A stretch of 64,000 nt of DNA from DSSB01 sp046346845 (GCA_046346845.1 JAXMHH010000005.1:248001-312000); one strand, 5' to 3'. Counted from the first letter of the stretch, positions 46,366-57,426 are shown. Translations and numbers: made by a program. The notes: generated from the letters alone by a model not told the origin.

Positions 46366-46683
46366 ATGGCTAAGGAAGGTAAATTCGAAGGCGAAGGCCG
46401 TACCGCCACCAAGACCAAACCCAAGGTCCAAAGGCCGGCCATGTACAAGGTATTGCTATTGAACGACGATTACACCACCATGGAGTTCGTCGTGGAGATT
46501 TTGCAGAAGTTTTTCCAAAAATCCCTCGAGGAGGCCACGCGCATCATGCTGCACGTCCACTACAAGGGAAAAGGGGTTTGTGGCATCTATCCCCGCGAAA
46601 TTGCGGAGACGAAGGTATCCCAGGTGATCGACTATTCCCGAAAGCACGAATTTCCCTTACAATGCACCATGGAAGAGGCGTAG
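46366..46683 (+). CDS. clpS: ClpS, N-degron adaptor of ClpAP
   Basis: ClpS delivers proteins with destabilising N-terminal residues to ClpA. The 105-residue product has a flexible N-terminus and the conserved core YKVLLLNDDYTTMEFVVEIL, with the pocket residues of the Asn-Asp pair, and MLHVHYKGKGVCGIYPREIAETK. The ATG at 46366 is preferred over a TTG at 46330 that lies inside the promoter. The clpA gene follows after 28 bp. Confidence 0.95.
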   Translation: MAKEGKFEGEGRTATKTKPKVQRPAMYKVLLLNDDYTTMEFVVEILQKFFQKSLEEATRIMLHVHYKGKGVCGIYPREIAETKVSQVIDYSRKHEFPLQCTMEEA

Positions 46684-46711
46684 CGTTTAACGGAAAGGCT
46701 GCCATCCCGAA

Positions 46712-48997
<2,286 letters not shown>

Positions 48998-49010
48998 AAA
49001 ATGACGCGGA

Positions 49011-49370
49011 TTAAGAGGTCCAGCGCTGCGAGAGTCGATTGAACTCGCGCTTCAGCTGTCCGTAAAGCTCTTCGGCGCTTTGCGGAAAATTTTGGATCGC
49101 CTTCACGCCGCGGTTTTTCAGGCGCAGGAGGAAACTGCGCGCGTGGCGCAGCTGCTTCATGACGTTTTTCTGCTCGCGGTCGAGATAGGCCAAGGAGCGC
49201 CGCACCAGGACGCTCTTCTGCTTGATCTTCTGCAGCAAGTCGCTCAGGTGATTGATCTCGGCCTCGAGACGCCGGACGTTGACGGTGGACTTCTTGGCGA
49301 GACCCGTGGCGGATTTTTTGACGCGGATTTTCTTCTTGGCGGCGGTTTTCTTTTTCTTCTTGTTGGCCAT
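49011..49370 (-). CDS. Small Lys-rich coiled-coil protein of unknown function
   Basis: A 119-residue, highly basic protein. The first 35 residues are Lys/Ala-rich (KKKKKTAAKKKIRVKKSATG), resembling histone-H1-like or nucleoid-binding tails. The rest is a helical coiled coil (VRRLEAEINHLSDLLQKIKQ, FLLRLKNRGVKAIQNFPQSA). GGGGGA lies 3 nt before the ATG at 49370. Nucleic-acid binding is inferred from charge only. It converges on clpA. Confidence 0.7.
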   Translation of the reverse strand: MANKKKKKTAAKKKIRVKKSATGLAKKSTVNVRRLEAEINHLSDLLQKIKQKSVLVRRSLAYLDREQKNVMKQLRHARSFLLRLKNRGVKAIQNFPQSAEELYGQLKREFNRLSQRWTS

Positions 49371-49427
49371 AAATCCCCCTTTCCTGAGGAGTACCATGGA
49401 AAAAGACCGGACAGCTTTACAACGAGA

Positions 49428-50519
49428 TCAAGGCTTTTGCCTAATCAAAAATGCATGCAGCCGCTCGGCCGCCAGGCGGCCGATGCCGAAGCTGCTGCCC
49501 ATCCCGTGCCCTCCCAGTCCGGCGACCCAAAAAAAGCCCGGGGCCCCCGCCTGCTCTTCCACCAGGAAGGGCCCCTCCCGCCAGAAGGTCCGCAGGCAGG
49601 CCCAGGTCTCGCGGGGCTGGAGAGCGGCCAGCGCCGGAAACCCTGCCTCCAATTTGACGCGCAATTGGGCCGCGACCGCCGGGTCCACCTGGGGGGGCGC
49701 GGCCGGATGCACGGTCTCATCCCCCGCGCAAAGCAAGAGCCCGCGTGCATCCGCGCGGCAGTAGAACTCCCGCTGGGTGTCCCAAAGATAGGGATTGGAG
49801 GGTCCCCAGCCGAGCGGATCCTCGGCAAGAAACAGGTGACGCCGCCGCGACTCCAGCCCTTTGGGAGCCAGGCCGGCCCTGCCGCCCAGTTCCTCCGCCC
49901 AGGCCCCCCCGGCATTGACCACCGCGGGGGCGCGGTAGGCCTGGACTTCGGTCTCGACCCGCCATCCGCCCGGTTCCCGCACCAGGGCGCGCGCCTCCGT
50001 CGCGCCGCGCAGCACCGCCCCCCTGGCCTGCGCCGCCTCCAAGTAATTCGCGAGCAGGCCCTGGACTTCGACCACCCCGTCTCCCGGGGTAAAAAGCGCC
50101 GCGTGATGCCGCGACTTGGGGAGGGCCTCCGGCAATTGGGGGAGCGAATTTTGCGACCAGGAACTTGCGTCAAAAATTTCGTAGGGCGCGTCATTTTTTT
50201 TCAGGACCTCGGCAAATCCGCTCAGGACCTGCATTTCCCCGAGCAACCAGGAACCGGTGCGGCGGAAAATTTCGCGGCGGGGCCAATCCTCCGGCGGCGC
50301 CTCGAGGGCGCGGAGCGTCTCTTGCACCAGGCCGGCAACCCGCGCATCGCCCACCGCCTGGCGCATCAAGCCGGCATTCTTTCCCGAGGCGTGGCGGCCC
50401 GGGCTCGCCTCTCGCTCCAAGAGCAGGACGCGATGCGACCCCAGGCGCGAGAGGTGGTAGGCCGTCGCCGCTCCCGCATAACCCGCCCCGATCACGATGA
50501 CGTCGAAAGCTGTTTCCAT
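49428..50519 (-). CDS. FAD-dependent oxidoreductase (DAO family, amine/amino-acid oxidase-like)
   Basis: A 363-residue flavoprotein. The dinucleotide-binding motif VIVIGAGYAGAATAYHLSRLG is at the N-terminus, followed by LLLEREASPGRHASGKNAGLMRQ, where the SGKN segment is typical of the glycine-oxidase/sarcosine-oxidase group. FVAGLGGHGMGSSFGIGRLAAE-like C-terminal FAD contacts are present (FWVAGLGGHGMGSS). Substrate unknown; glycine, a D-amino acid or another secondary amine are options. It is monocistronic and divergent from mraZ. Confidence 0.88.
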   Translation of the reverse strand: METAFDVIVIGAGYAGAATAYHLSRLGSHRVLLLEREASPGRHASGKNAGLMRQAVGDARVAGLVQETLRALEAPPEDWPRREIFRRTGSWLLGEMQVLSGFAEVLKKNDAPYEIFDASSWSQNSLPQLPEALPKSRHHAALFTPGDGVVEVQGLLANYLEAAQARGAVLRGATEARALVREPGGWRVETEVQAYRAPAVVNAGGAWAEELGGRAGLAPKGLESRRRHLFLAEDPLGWGPSNPYLWDTQREFYCRADARGLLLCAGDETVHPAAPPQVDPAVAAQLRVKLEAGFPALAALQPRETWACLRTFWREGPFLVEEQAGAPGFFWVAGLGGHGMGSSFGIGRLAAERLHAFLIRQKP

Positions 50520-50668
50520 CTCGATTGCTTCCTATTTTTTCTCCCCCCTACCCTGGCCACGGCGGGGAAGGCCAGTTGTAAATATATAATGTACAAAATA
50601 CTTCAGGTGCCACTCGCGGGCCTGTGGATAATTCATCGATTTTTATAGAATTTTTTTATTGAAGCCCC

Positions 50669-50697
50669 TTGACTTTTTCAAGTCTGGTGGTTTAAAT
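50669..50697 (+). promoter_or_regulatory. Sigma-70 promoter of the division and cell-wall (dcw) operon
   Basis: TTGACT (50669-50674), 17 bp, TTAAAT (50692-50697). The start point would fall near 50704, just upstream of the GTGG repeats, about 55 bp before the mraZ ATG. Confidence 0.75.
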
Positions 50698-50731
50698 GAC
50701 CCAAAACGTGGCCTAAAGTGGTTTAAAGTGG
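50687..50731 (+). promoter_or_regulatory. MraZ-box-like operator (GTGG direct repeats)
   Basis: GTGG occurs at 50708, 50718 and 50728 with a strict 10-bp period, and once more at 50687. MraZ octamers are known to bind tandem (G)TGG-type repeats spaced one helical turn apart upstream of mraZ. The position over and just after the promoter fits autorepression. Confidence 0.75.
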
Positions 50732-50759
50732 TTGACGGGTGCCCTTTTCTAGGATTGTA

Positions 50760-51209
50760 ATGGCAGCCATGTTTCGCGGGCGCTTCGAATACACCATCGA
50801 CGACAAGGGGCGGACTTCGCTGCCGGCGAAGTTCCGAGAGGTCTTAAGCGCCAATTACGACGAACGACTGATTCTGACGACCTTTGACAATTGCCTGTGG
50901 GCCTACCCGGTTCAGGAATGGGCGGTGATCGAGGAGAAGATCGCGGCCCTGCCCCAGTTCAAATCCGAGGTCAAAGCCCTCCAGCGGGTTTTCGTGAGCG
51001 GCGCGGTCGAATGCCCGCTCGACAAGCAAGGCCGCATCGTCATCCCCCCGACGTTGCGGGACTATGCGGGCTTAAAGAAAGACATCCTCTTCGTGGGGAT
51101 GACCAAACGGATCGAGATCTGGTCGAAGGATAAATGGAGCAGCGTCTTCAGCATCGCGCAAGAGAAGATCGACAACTCCTCCGAAGACCTGGCCAACTTG
51201 GGGCTGTAG
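50760..51209 (+). CDS. mraZ: MraZ, transcriptional regulator of the dcw cluster
   Basis: A 149-residue protein with two AbrB-like SpoVT/MraZ domains. The first starts MFRGRFEYTIDDKGRTSLPAKFRE and the second has ALQRVFVSGAVECPLDKQGRIVIPPTLRDYAGL. It forms rings that bind TGG-type repeats and repress the dcw cluster. The ATG at 50760 follows AGGA; an ATG nine bases later is also possible, and the GTG at 50739 is unlikely. Confidence 0.95.
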   Translation: MAAMFRGRFEYTIDDKGRTSLPAKFREVLSANYDERLILTTFDNCLWAYPVQEWAVIEEKIAALPQFKSEVKALQRVFVSGAVECPLDKQGRIVIPPTLRDYAGLKKDILFVGMTKRIEIWSKDKWSSVFSIAQEKIDNSSEDLANLGL

Positions 51210-51343
51210 GAGGCTGTTGAAAAACACCGGTGGTTGGGCCAAGCCGCCGCAGGCGGTTGGCGGACCCCGAAAATCCGAGGGATTTTTGGGCGATGACGGA
51301 ACCGGATTACTCCGGTGGGAATTAAAACTTTTTTCAGCAGCGT
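51209..51343 (+). repeat. Dispersed repeat, copy 2, between mraZ and the STAS gene
   Basis: The element starts GGCTGTTGAAAAA and ends TTTTTTCAGCAGC, imperfect terminal inverted repeats. It contains CACCGGT, TGGGCCAAG, GGATTTTTGGGCG and several small stems (GCCGCAGGC, CGGATTACTCCG). The blocks match copy 1 near rnpB in reverse orientation. It occupies nearly the whole mraZ-STAS gap and leaves the STAS gene with no obvious ribosome-binding site. Confidence 0.7.
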
Positions 51344-51350
51344 GTGATCA

Positions 51351-51713
51351 ATGTTTGAAATGACGACTTTCGACGACGTCGCTGTCGTCCATCTGAGCGG
51401 CGAAGTTTCCCACTTCGAGATGAAGGAGCTGGAAGCCATGCTGCGCAAGCTGACGAATTCTCGGAAGGTGAAAGTGGTGCTGAACTTCCAGAAAGTCGAG
51501 CACGTCAACTATAAGACGATCGCGCGGCTCCTGGAGCGTGCCAGCCGCCTGCGCAGCCTGAGCGGCGACCTGAAGTGCGCCTCGCTCAACAGCTACACGC
51601 GGAACATCTTCCGCTTCACCGGCCTCGACCAGGTCGTAGAGGCCTACGATTCGGTATACGACGCGGTGATGAGTTTCAATGGACCGCAAGAACGACACCG
51701 AACCTGGCACTGA
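51351..51713 (+). CDS. STAS-domain protein (anti-anti-sigma-like) inside the dcw cluster
   Basis: A 120-residue single STAS domain: FDDVAVVHLSGEVSHFEMKELEAML, VKVVLNFQKVEHVNYKTIARLLE, LKCASLNSYTRNIFRFTGL. The position that is phosphorylated in SpoIIAA-type antagonists (D-S in 'DSSG') is replaced by V-N-Y-K-T, so classical phospho-switching is doubtful. The last 35 bases overlap the start of rsmH. STAS genes are not standard members of dcw operons, so the role is unknown; no sigma or anti-sigma gene is next to it. Confidence 0.85.
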   Translation: MFEMTTFDDVAVVHLSGEVSHFEMKELEAMLRKLTNSRKVKVVLNFQKVEHVNYKTIARLLERASRLRSLSGDLKCASLNSYTRNIFRFTGLDQVVEAYDSVYDAVMSFNGPQERHRTWH

Positions 51714-52599
51714 ACCTCCCCCCGAGGAGATTCACCGGCCGGTGATGCTGGACGAAGTTTTGGATCTTTTACAAATTGGAGCCAATCAAGATTACCTCGA
51801 CGGGACCTTGGGCCTGGGCGGGCACGCCGCCGCGATCCTCGAAAGGTCGGCACCTGAAGGCCGACTGCTCGGCATCGATCGCGACCGGCGCGCCCTGGAA
51901 CTGGCCAAGCAGCGCCTGAAACGCTTCGGGGCGCGGGTGGAATTCCGGCACGGCACTTATGACCGGGCTGCCGAATTCCTCCGCGAGCTCGGCTGGGCGC
52001 AGGTCCACGGCATGGTCCTCGACCTGGGTGTCTCCAGCCTGCAGCTGGACGACCGCGAGCGAGGGTTTAGTTTTTCGCAAGATTCCGCATTGGATATGCG
52101 GATGGACCTGGAAGAAGAGGTGACGGCGCGGGAGCTTTTAGACGACCTCCCCGAAACCGAGTTGGAGGCGATCTTTCGCGAATACGGGGAAGAACGTTTC
52201 GCGAAGCGGATCGCCCGACAAATCGTCCGCAGCCGCGAGGAGAGTCCGATTCGGACGACCTTCGAGCTGTGCCAAATAGTTTCCCGCGCCGTACCTTTTT
52301 CCAAGGGCAAGATTCACCCCGCCACGCGCGTGTTCCAGGCGCTGCGCATCGCGGTCAATCGCGAACTCGATTTGCTCCGGCGTTTTTTGAGCAAGCCCCC
52401 CGATTTCCTTCGGGTCGGCGGGGTATTGGCGGTGATCTCCTTCCACTCGTTGGAAGATCGCATCGTCAAGTGGGCCTTCCGATCCTTTGAAAACTTTGAA
52501 ATCCTGACGAAGAAGCCTCTGCGGCCCAGCGCCGAGGAGGTCTCGATCAACCCCCGCGCCCGGAGCGCGAAGCTTCGGGCGGTTCGGAGGCTGGAGTAG
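51679..52599 (+). CDS. rsmH: RsmH, 16S rRNA (cytosine-1402-N4)-methyltransferase
   Basis: Methylates C1402 in the ribosomal P site (older name MraW). The 306-residue protein shows HRPVMLDEVLDLL, the SAM motif DGTLGLGGHAAAILE, VLDLGVSSLQLDDRERGFSF, DALDMRMD-like ALDMRMD, KIHPATRVFQALRIAVN and the tail VISFHSLEDRIVKWAFR. The ATG at 51679 lies within the STAS gene. It is followed after 8 bp by ftsL. Confidence 0.96.
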   Translation: MDRKNDTEPGTEPPPEEIHRPVMLDEVLDLLQIGANQDYLDGTLGLGGHAAAILERSAPEGRLLGIDRDRRALELAKQRLKRFGARVEFRHGTYDRAAEFLRELGWAQVHGMVLDLGVSSLQLDDRERGFSFSQDSALDMRMDLEEEVTARELLDDLPETELEAIFREYGEERFAKRIARQIVRSREESPIRTTFELCQIVSRAVPFSKGKIHPATRVFQALRIAVNRELDLLRRFLSKPPDFLRVGGVLAVISFHSLEDRIVKWAFRSFENFEILTKKPLRPSAEEVSINPRARSAKLRAVRRLE

Positions 52600-52607
52600 C
52601 GACACCC

Positions 52608-53780
52608 ATGGCTCGTGGTGCCACTTCCATTTCCTACACCGCCAAGAGCGTGCGCCGGCAGCCGACCTTCTCGCCGCTCGACAAATCCAGGCGCGTCTTT
52701 CTGTTCGCCTGCCTAAGCCTCATCGTGCTGGCCAGCGCCTGCGCGATCTTCTACATCGGTACCCATATCCAAGCCGTCAACCTCGGTTACAACATCGGCC
52801 AGGAACTGCAACGCAAGGAAGCCCTCATCGAGGAGAACAAGCGGCTCAGCCTCGAGATCGCGCGCCTCAAATCCCCCACGCGCATCGAGAACGAGGCCAA
52901 GGACACCCTGGGCCTCGCCCTCCCCAAGACCCAGCAGGTCTTTTACCTGAGCCGGCTCGACAACGAAACTCTGGCCCGCCTGTCCGGCGCGGCGCCGGCA
53001 CCGGGCGGAACCAACGCCGCGCCCACCACCGTCGCGGAAAAAATCCAGGCCGGGCCCGAAAAGACCGCGGCATCCGTAGCCCAGGTCAAGCCCCAGAAAC
53101 CGAGCACCGCCCCGCGCACGGCACAGGCCGACAAGGCCACCGCCAAGCCCGAGACCCGCTCCGCGCAAGCCGCGGTGCCGACCGAGATCGCCAAGGCGGA
53201 GGCGCCGGCCGCGCATCCCAGCAAGCCCGCGGCCGCCGGCCCGACCAAGCCTCAGCCGAAGACCGTCGCGCTCCAAAACAAGCCGCAAGGGCCGGCGGAT
53301 CGAAACGCCGTGGCGGCACCGGGCAAAGGAACCCCCACACCCGCCAAACTTGCGCAAAACAGCGCCGGAAAACCGACGTCGGCAGCTCCACCCCCATCCG
53401 CCGCCAAGCCGACCCGGTCTGATCTGTCCGAGAAGGCGGAGACCGCGCCAAAGAAGTCCGTCGTCGCAAAACAGGAAGCGGCGGCGAAACCGGACCGGAC
53501 CCTTGCGGCCAAGGGCGCCGGCGCGAGCCCCGAGGCGAAGGCGGGCCCGAACGAGCCCACTCGCCCCGCCAAATCCCAGACCGCCAAGAACGACCTGCCG
53601 AAATCCTCAACCCCCAAGAGCTCGGCCCGACCCAAAGCGGTCGAGTCCCGCGTCGTCAAGGGGGAGGATACCGACGTGCTAGTCGCGAAGATCGTTTCCC
53701 GAGAAACCACGCGGGATAAGCCCGCCAACAAGGCCAATAAGGACAAAGTCCCCGCCGTCATGCTCGACCCGCTGCCCTGA
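52608..53780 (+). CDS. ftsL: FtsL-like division protein with a very long Ala/Pro/Lys tail
   Basis: Position between rsmH and ftsI, one transmembrane helix (about 29-50, VFLFACLSLIVLASACAIFYI) and a following leucine-zipper-like periplasmic helix (about 60-105, ELQRKEALIEENKRLSLEIA, then TRIENEAKDTLGLALP) identify FtsL. FtsL forms the FtsQLB complex with FtsB at the septum. Normal FtsL has about 100-120 residues; this one has 390. The additional 265 residues are low-complexity Ala/Lys/Pro/Thr/Ser without cysteines, resembling peptidoglycan-spanning linkers. Sequence alone supports the call moderately; context supports it strongly. Confidence 0.8.
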   Translation: MARGATSISYTAKSVRRQPTFSPLDKSRRVFLFACLSLIVLASACAIFYIGTHIQAVNLGYNIGQELQRKEALIEENKRLSLEIARLKSPTRIENEAKDTLGLALPKTQQVFYLSRLDNETLARLSGAAPAPGGTNAAPTTVAEKIQAGPEKTAASVAQVKPQKPSTAPRTAQADKATAKPETRSAQAAVPTEIAKAEAPAAHPSKPAAAGPTKPQPKTVALQNKPQGPADRNAVAAPGKGTPTPAKLAQNSAGKPTSAAPPPSAAKPTRSDLSEKAETAPKKSVVAKQEAAAKPDRTLAAKGAGASPEAKAGPNEPTRPAKSQTAKNDLPKSSTPKSSARPKAVESRVVKGEDTDVLVAKIVSRETTRDKPANKANKDKVPAVMLDPLP

Positions 53781-53785
53781 CCGTC

Positions 53786-55828
53786 ATGATCCAAAGTCCG
53801 CTCAAGCAAGGCCTTTCCCTCAAGAAGATCCGGCTCCGGATCGCGGTGGTGACCTCGGTATTCCTGCTGGCCTTCCTGCTGGTCGGGGCGCGCGCCTTCG
53901 AGCTGCACCTCACCGACAACCAAAAGCTCAGCAGCCTGGCCAAGAACCAGTACCACCGCAAGGTCGTGGTCGCGCCCAAGCGCGGGACCATCCTGGACGC
54001 CAACGGCGACACGCTCGCCATCGACCTGCAGGTGGAAAGCGTCTACGCCTCGCCGCATTTGATCGAGGACCCGAAGGCCTTCGCCCAAACCCTCGCGCCG
54101 GCAATCGGCATGTCCGAGGACAAGATCTTCGAGAAGATCGAGGACAAGAAAAAGAAGTTCGTCTGGCTCAAGCGGCGGTTAAGCGAGGAGGAGAGCGCCA
54201 AGCTCAAGGGACTCAAGCTGACCGGCCTCGGGGCCCTTCCCGAATACAAGCGCTTCTATCCCAACGGCGCGTTGGCCGCCAACCTGTTGGGGGCGGTGGG
54301 TTATGACGCCGAGGCGCTCTCGGGCCTCGAGATGGCCCAGGACGAGGTGCTGAAGAGCGCGGATCCACCCAAGCTGATCGAGCAAGATGCCAAGGGCCGC
54401 TCCTATTCTCCCTACGCCCTGATGGGCCTGGAGCACCCCAACGGCATCGTCTTGACCCTGGATAAGACGATCCAGTACCTCGCGGAGCGCGAGCTCAAGG
54501 CCGCCACCGACAAATACAAGGCGGTCGGGGGCGTCGCGGTGGTGATGGACGTCAAGACCGGCGCGATCCTGGGAATGGCGGTGCAGCCCAGCTTCGACCC
54601 GAACGAGTATTTCAAGTACGAACCCTCCAGCTGGCGCAACCGCGCCGTCACCGACATCTTCGAGCCGGGCTCGATCTTCAAGGCGGTGACCGCCGCCATC
54701 GCCCTCGAAACCGGCGCCTTCGATCTGCACAAGACGCTCAATTGCGAGAACGGAGCGATGCAGGTCGGAAAATTCACGATCAACGACACCCACGGCCACG
54801 GGGTCCTCAACCTTTCCGACATCATCAAATACTCCAGCAACATCTGCAGCTACAAACTGGCCCAGATGGTCGGAAAAAAGCGCTTCTACGAGATGGTGCG
54901 GAATTTCGGCTTCGGCCAGAAAAGCGGAGTGGAAATCCCGGGCGAGGTCTCGGGGCTAATGGCCTCGCTGGGTAATCTCGGGGTCCTGCAGCTGGGCACC
55001 ATGGCCTTCGGCCAGGGCATTTCCACCACCCCGATTCAAATCGTCGCGGCCTATTCGGCGATCGCCAACGGCGGCAACTTGATGAAACCCTACATCCTCA
55101 AGGAGATCCGCGATTCCAAGGATAACGTGGTCCAAAGGTTCGAACCCCAGGTGCTGAGGCGGGTGATCAGCGAGCAGACCGCCAAGGAAATGGCCAAAAT
55201 CCTGCAAACCGTGGTGGAGAAGGGCGGCACCGGGACGGCCGCCCATCTCGACGAATTCCAGGTGGCCGGCAAGACCGGGACCGCGCAGAAAGTCGTCCCC
55301 GGCGGCCATGGCTATGCCAAGAATAAATACGTCGCCTCCTTCGTGGGCTTCGCGCCCGCCCGGAACCCTCGTTTGGTGGTCTTGGTGTCTATTGACGAAC
55401 CCAAGGGAGACTACTATGGAGGGCTGGTCAGCGCCCCGGTGTTCCGCGAAATCATGGGACAGAGCCTCGCCTACCTGAAGACGCCGCCCGACGCCCCTGG
55501 CCTCGCGAGCGCCGCGGCCGAGAAGCCCAGGGCGGTCAAGGAAGCGAAGGCCAAGCCGGCGGCGAAAGGCCCGCCCGCGGCGGAAGACGCCGTCGAGATG
55601 GTGCAAGCGGTGTCCGGCGAGGGCGCGGAGGCGGCTTCGGCCGAGGAAGCCCAGGCGGTGCCCGATTTCACCGGGCTCTCGGTCCGGGAGGCGCTGCGCC
55701 GGGCCCAGTCGAAGAATTTCAAGCTGAAGATCCGCGGCAGCGGCATCTGCAACCGGCAGGAGCCCCAAGCGGGCGGGGCATTGGAGAGCGGCGCCGAAAT
55801 TGTCCTGGATTGCGAGCCGCCCATTTAA
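53786..55828 (+). CDS. ftsI: FtsI/PBP3, septal peptidoglycan transpeptidase with a PASTA domain
   Basis: A 680-residue class B penicillin-binding protein. It has a membrane anchor (about 18-40), a dimerisation domain with VAPKRGTILDANGDTLA, and a transpeptidase domain with SxxK in EPGSIFKAVTAA, SxN in KYSSNICSYK and KTG in VAGKTGTAQK. An Ala/Glu-rich linker (about 575-620) leads to one C-terminal PASTA module (VPDFTGLSVREALRRAQSKNFK). It crosslinks septal wall during division with FtsW. Confidence 0.96.
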   Translation: MIQSPLKQGLSLKKIRLRIAVVTSVFLLAFLLVGARAFELHLTDNQKLSSLAKNQYHRKVVVAPKRGTILDANGDTLAIDLQVESVYASPHLIEDPKAFAQTLAPAIGMSEDKIFEKIEDKKKKFVWLKRRLSEEESAKLKGLKLTGLGALPEYKRFYPNGALAANLLGAVGYDAEALSGLEMAQDEVLKSADPPKLIEQDAKGRSYSPYALMGLEHPNGIVLTLDKTIQYLAERELKAATDKYKAVGGVAVVMDVKTGAILGMAVQPSFDPNEYFKYEPSSWRNRAVTDIFEPGSIFKAVTAAIALETGAFDLHKTLNCENGAMQVGKFTINDTHGHGVLNLSDIIKYSSNICSYKLAQMVGKKRFYEMVRNFGFGQKSGVEIPGEVSGLMASLGNLGVLQLGTMAFGQGISTTPIQIVAAYSAIANGGNLMKPYILKEIRDSKDNVVQRFEPQVLRRVISEQTAKEMAKILQTVVEKGGTGTAAHLDEFQVAGKTGTAQKVVPGGHGYAKNKYVASFVGFAPARNPRLVVLVSIDEPKGDYYGGLVSAPVFREIMGQSLAYLKTPPDAPGLASAAAEKPRAVKEAKAKPAAKGPPAAEDAVEMVQAVSGEGAEAASAEEAQAVPDFTGLSVREALRRAQSKNFKLKIRGSGICNRQEPQAGGALESGAEIVLDCEPPI

Positions 55829-55831
55829 CCC

Positions 55832-57328
55832 ATGAAACTATCCGAACTCATCCAAGACCTCCCTTTCCTCGAGAAGCGCCACTTCGCCGACGTCGAGATC
55901 CGGGGCATCAGCTCCCATTCCGGGGAGATCGAGGAAGGTTTTCTGTTCGTCGCCATCCACGGCACCAAGATCGACGGGCACCATTTCATCGACAATGCCC
56001 TGCAGCGCGGCGCCGCCGCCTTGATCGTCGAACGGGAAGTCTCGCCGGCCAAGAAGGTGCCGGTCTTCAGGGTCGAAAACAGCCGCGCCAGCCTGAGCCG
56101 TCTCGCCGCCCGCTGGCACGGCGATCCTTCCCGCGAATTTCCGGTCCTCGGGGTCACCGGCACCAACGGCAAGACCACCATCACCTACCTGCTCGACGCG
56201 ATCTTCCGCGCCGCCGGAAAAAATCCCGGCATCCTCGGAACCATCGGCTGCCGCTACAACGGGGTAAACCTGCCCAACGCCCACACCACGCCGGAATCCA
56301 CCGAGATCCAACGCCTGTTCCGCGAAATGAAAAACTCCGGCGTCGACGTCGTGGCGATGGAAGTCAGCTCCCACGCGCTCGACATGCGGCGGGTCGAGGA
56401 CGTGCATTTCGACGCGGCGGTCTTCACCAACCTGACCCCCGAACACCTCGACTACCACAAGAGCATGGAGCTCTATTACGAGTCCAAGAAACGCCTCTTC
56501 ACCCAGCTCCTGCCCCGCGGCAAGGGCGCGAAGCGCGCCATCCTCAATGCCGACGACCGCTTCGGCCTCAAGCTGATCGACGCCGTCAAGGAAGTTCCCG
56601 TCTGGACTTACTCGACGATGGCGCAGAGCAAGTGGGACCTCTACGCGCGGGAATGGCGCTCCGACTTGAGCGGCACCCGCGCGACGCTCGCCACTCCGGC
56701 GGGGGTCGCCGAATTCCGCTCCCCCTTGATCGGCGCCTTCAATCTCTCCAACATCCTGGCGGCGACGGGGGCCGCCTTGAGCCAGGAGATCCCGCTGGAA
56801 ACGATTGTCCGCGCCGTCGAATCCTTCGAAGGGGTGCCGGGCCGCCTGGAACGGGTGGAAAACTCGCGCGGCATCCATTGCTTCGTCGATTACGCCCATA
56901 CCCCCGACGCGCTCAAAAACGTGCTCCGGGCCCTGAAAGACCTCGATCCCCCGAAAATCCTCACCGTGTTCGGCTGCGGGGGCGACCGCGACCGCGCGAA
57001 GCGCCCCATCATGGGCCGCGAGGTGGCGCGCCTCTCCGACGTCGCGATCGTGACCAGCGACAATCCCCGCACCGAGGACCCGCAGCAAATCATTAAAGAG
57101 ATCCTGCCCGGCGTCGAGGAGGGCGGCATGTCGGTGGGCCGCGACGCTCACGTCGAGCCCGATCGCAAGCGCGCCATCCAGCGGGCGATCGAGCTGGCCC
57201 AACCGGGCGAAGTGATCCTCATCGCCGGCAAGGGCCACGAGGACTACCAAATTCTCGGGACCGAAAAGATCCACTTCGACGACCGGGAGGTCGCGAGAGA
57301 GGCATTATCGAAGGGAGCGGGCGTCTAA
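55832..57328 (+). CDS. murE: MurE, UDP-MurNAc-tripeptide ligase (meso-diaminopimelate type)
   Basis: Adds the third amino acid to the wall precursor. The 498-residue Mur ligase has the ATP site GVTGTNGKTTITYLLDAIF, a carbamylated-Lys region and the specificity motif DNPRTEDP, in which DNPR marks ligases that use meso-diaminopimelate. The gap after ftsI is 3 bp. The start ATGAAACTATCC agrees with family N-termini. This implies DAP-type peptidoglycan in the host. Confidence 0.97.
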   Translation: MKLSELIQDLPFLEKRHFADVEIRGISSHSGEIEEGFLFVAIHGTKIDGHHFIDNALQRGAAALIVEREVSPAKKVPVFRVENSRASLSRLAARWHGDPSREFPVLGVTGTNGKTTITYLLDAIFRAAGKNPGILGTIGCRYNGVNLPNAHTTPESTEIQRLFREMKNSGVDVVAMEVSSHALDMRRVEDVHFDAAVFTNLTPEHLDYHKSMELYYESKKRLFTQLLPRGKGAKRAILNADDRFGLKLIDAVKEVPVWTYSTMAQSKWDLYAREWRSDLSGTRATLATPAGVAEFRSPLIGAFNLSNILAATGAALSQEIPLETIVRAVESFEGVPGRLERVENSRGIHCFVDYAHTPDALKNVLRALKDLDPPKILTVFGCGGDRDRAKRPIMGREVARLSDVAIVTSDNPRTEDPQQIIKEILPGVEEGGMSVGRDAHVEPDRKRAIQRAIELAQPGEVILIAGKGHEDYQILGTEKIHFDDREVAREALSKGAGV

Positions 57329-57329
57329 C

Positions 57330-57372
57330 AGGTTGTTTAAAAACCACCGGTGGTTTTTAAAAGGCCTGCTAA
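57330..57372 (+). repeat. Short relative of the dispersed repeat, with a 26-bp perfect palindrome
   Basis: After murE comes ACAGGTTGTTTAAAAAC and CACCGGTGG, resembling the first blocks of the repeats near rnpB and mraZ. The centre is a perfect 26-bp palindrome around ACCGGT (AAAAACCACC/GGTGGTTTTT arms, with further A/T on each side, about 57337-57362). It lies in the only sizeable gap (98 bp) of the mur gene run and could act as a weak terminator or processing site. Confidence 0.6.
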
Positions 57373-57426
57373 TAGCTTCCACCGACACCCACGCACGGGG
57401 GTATCGAACCACGCAGGTCGTTTTTT

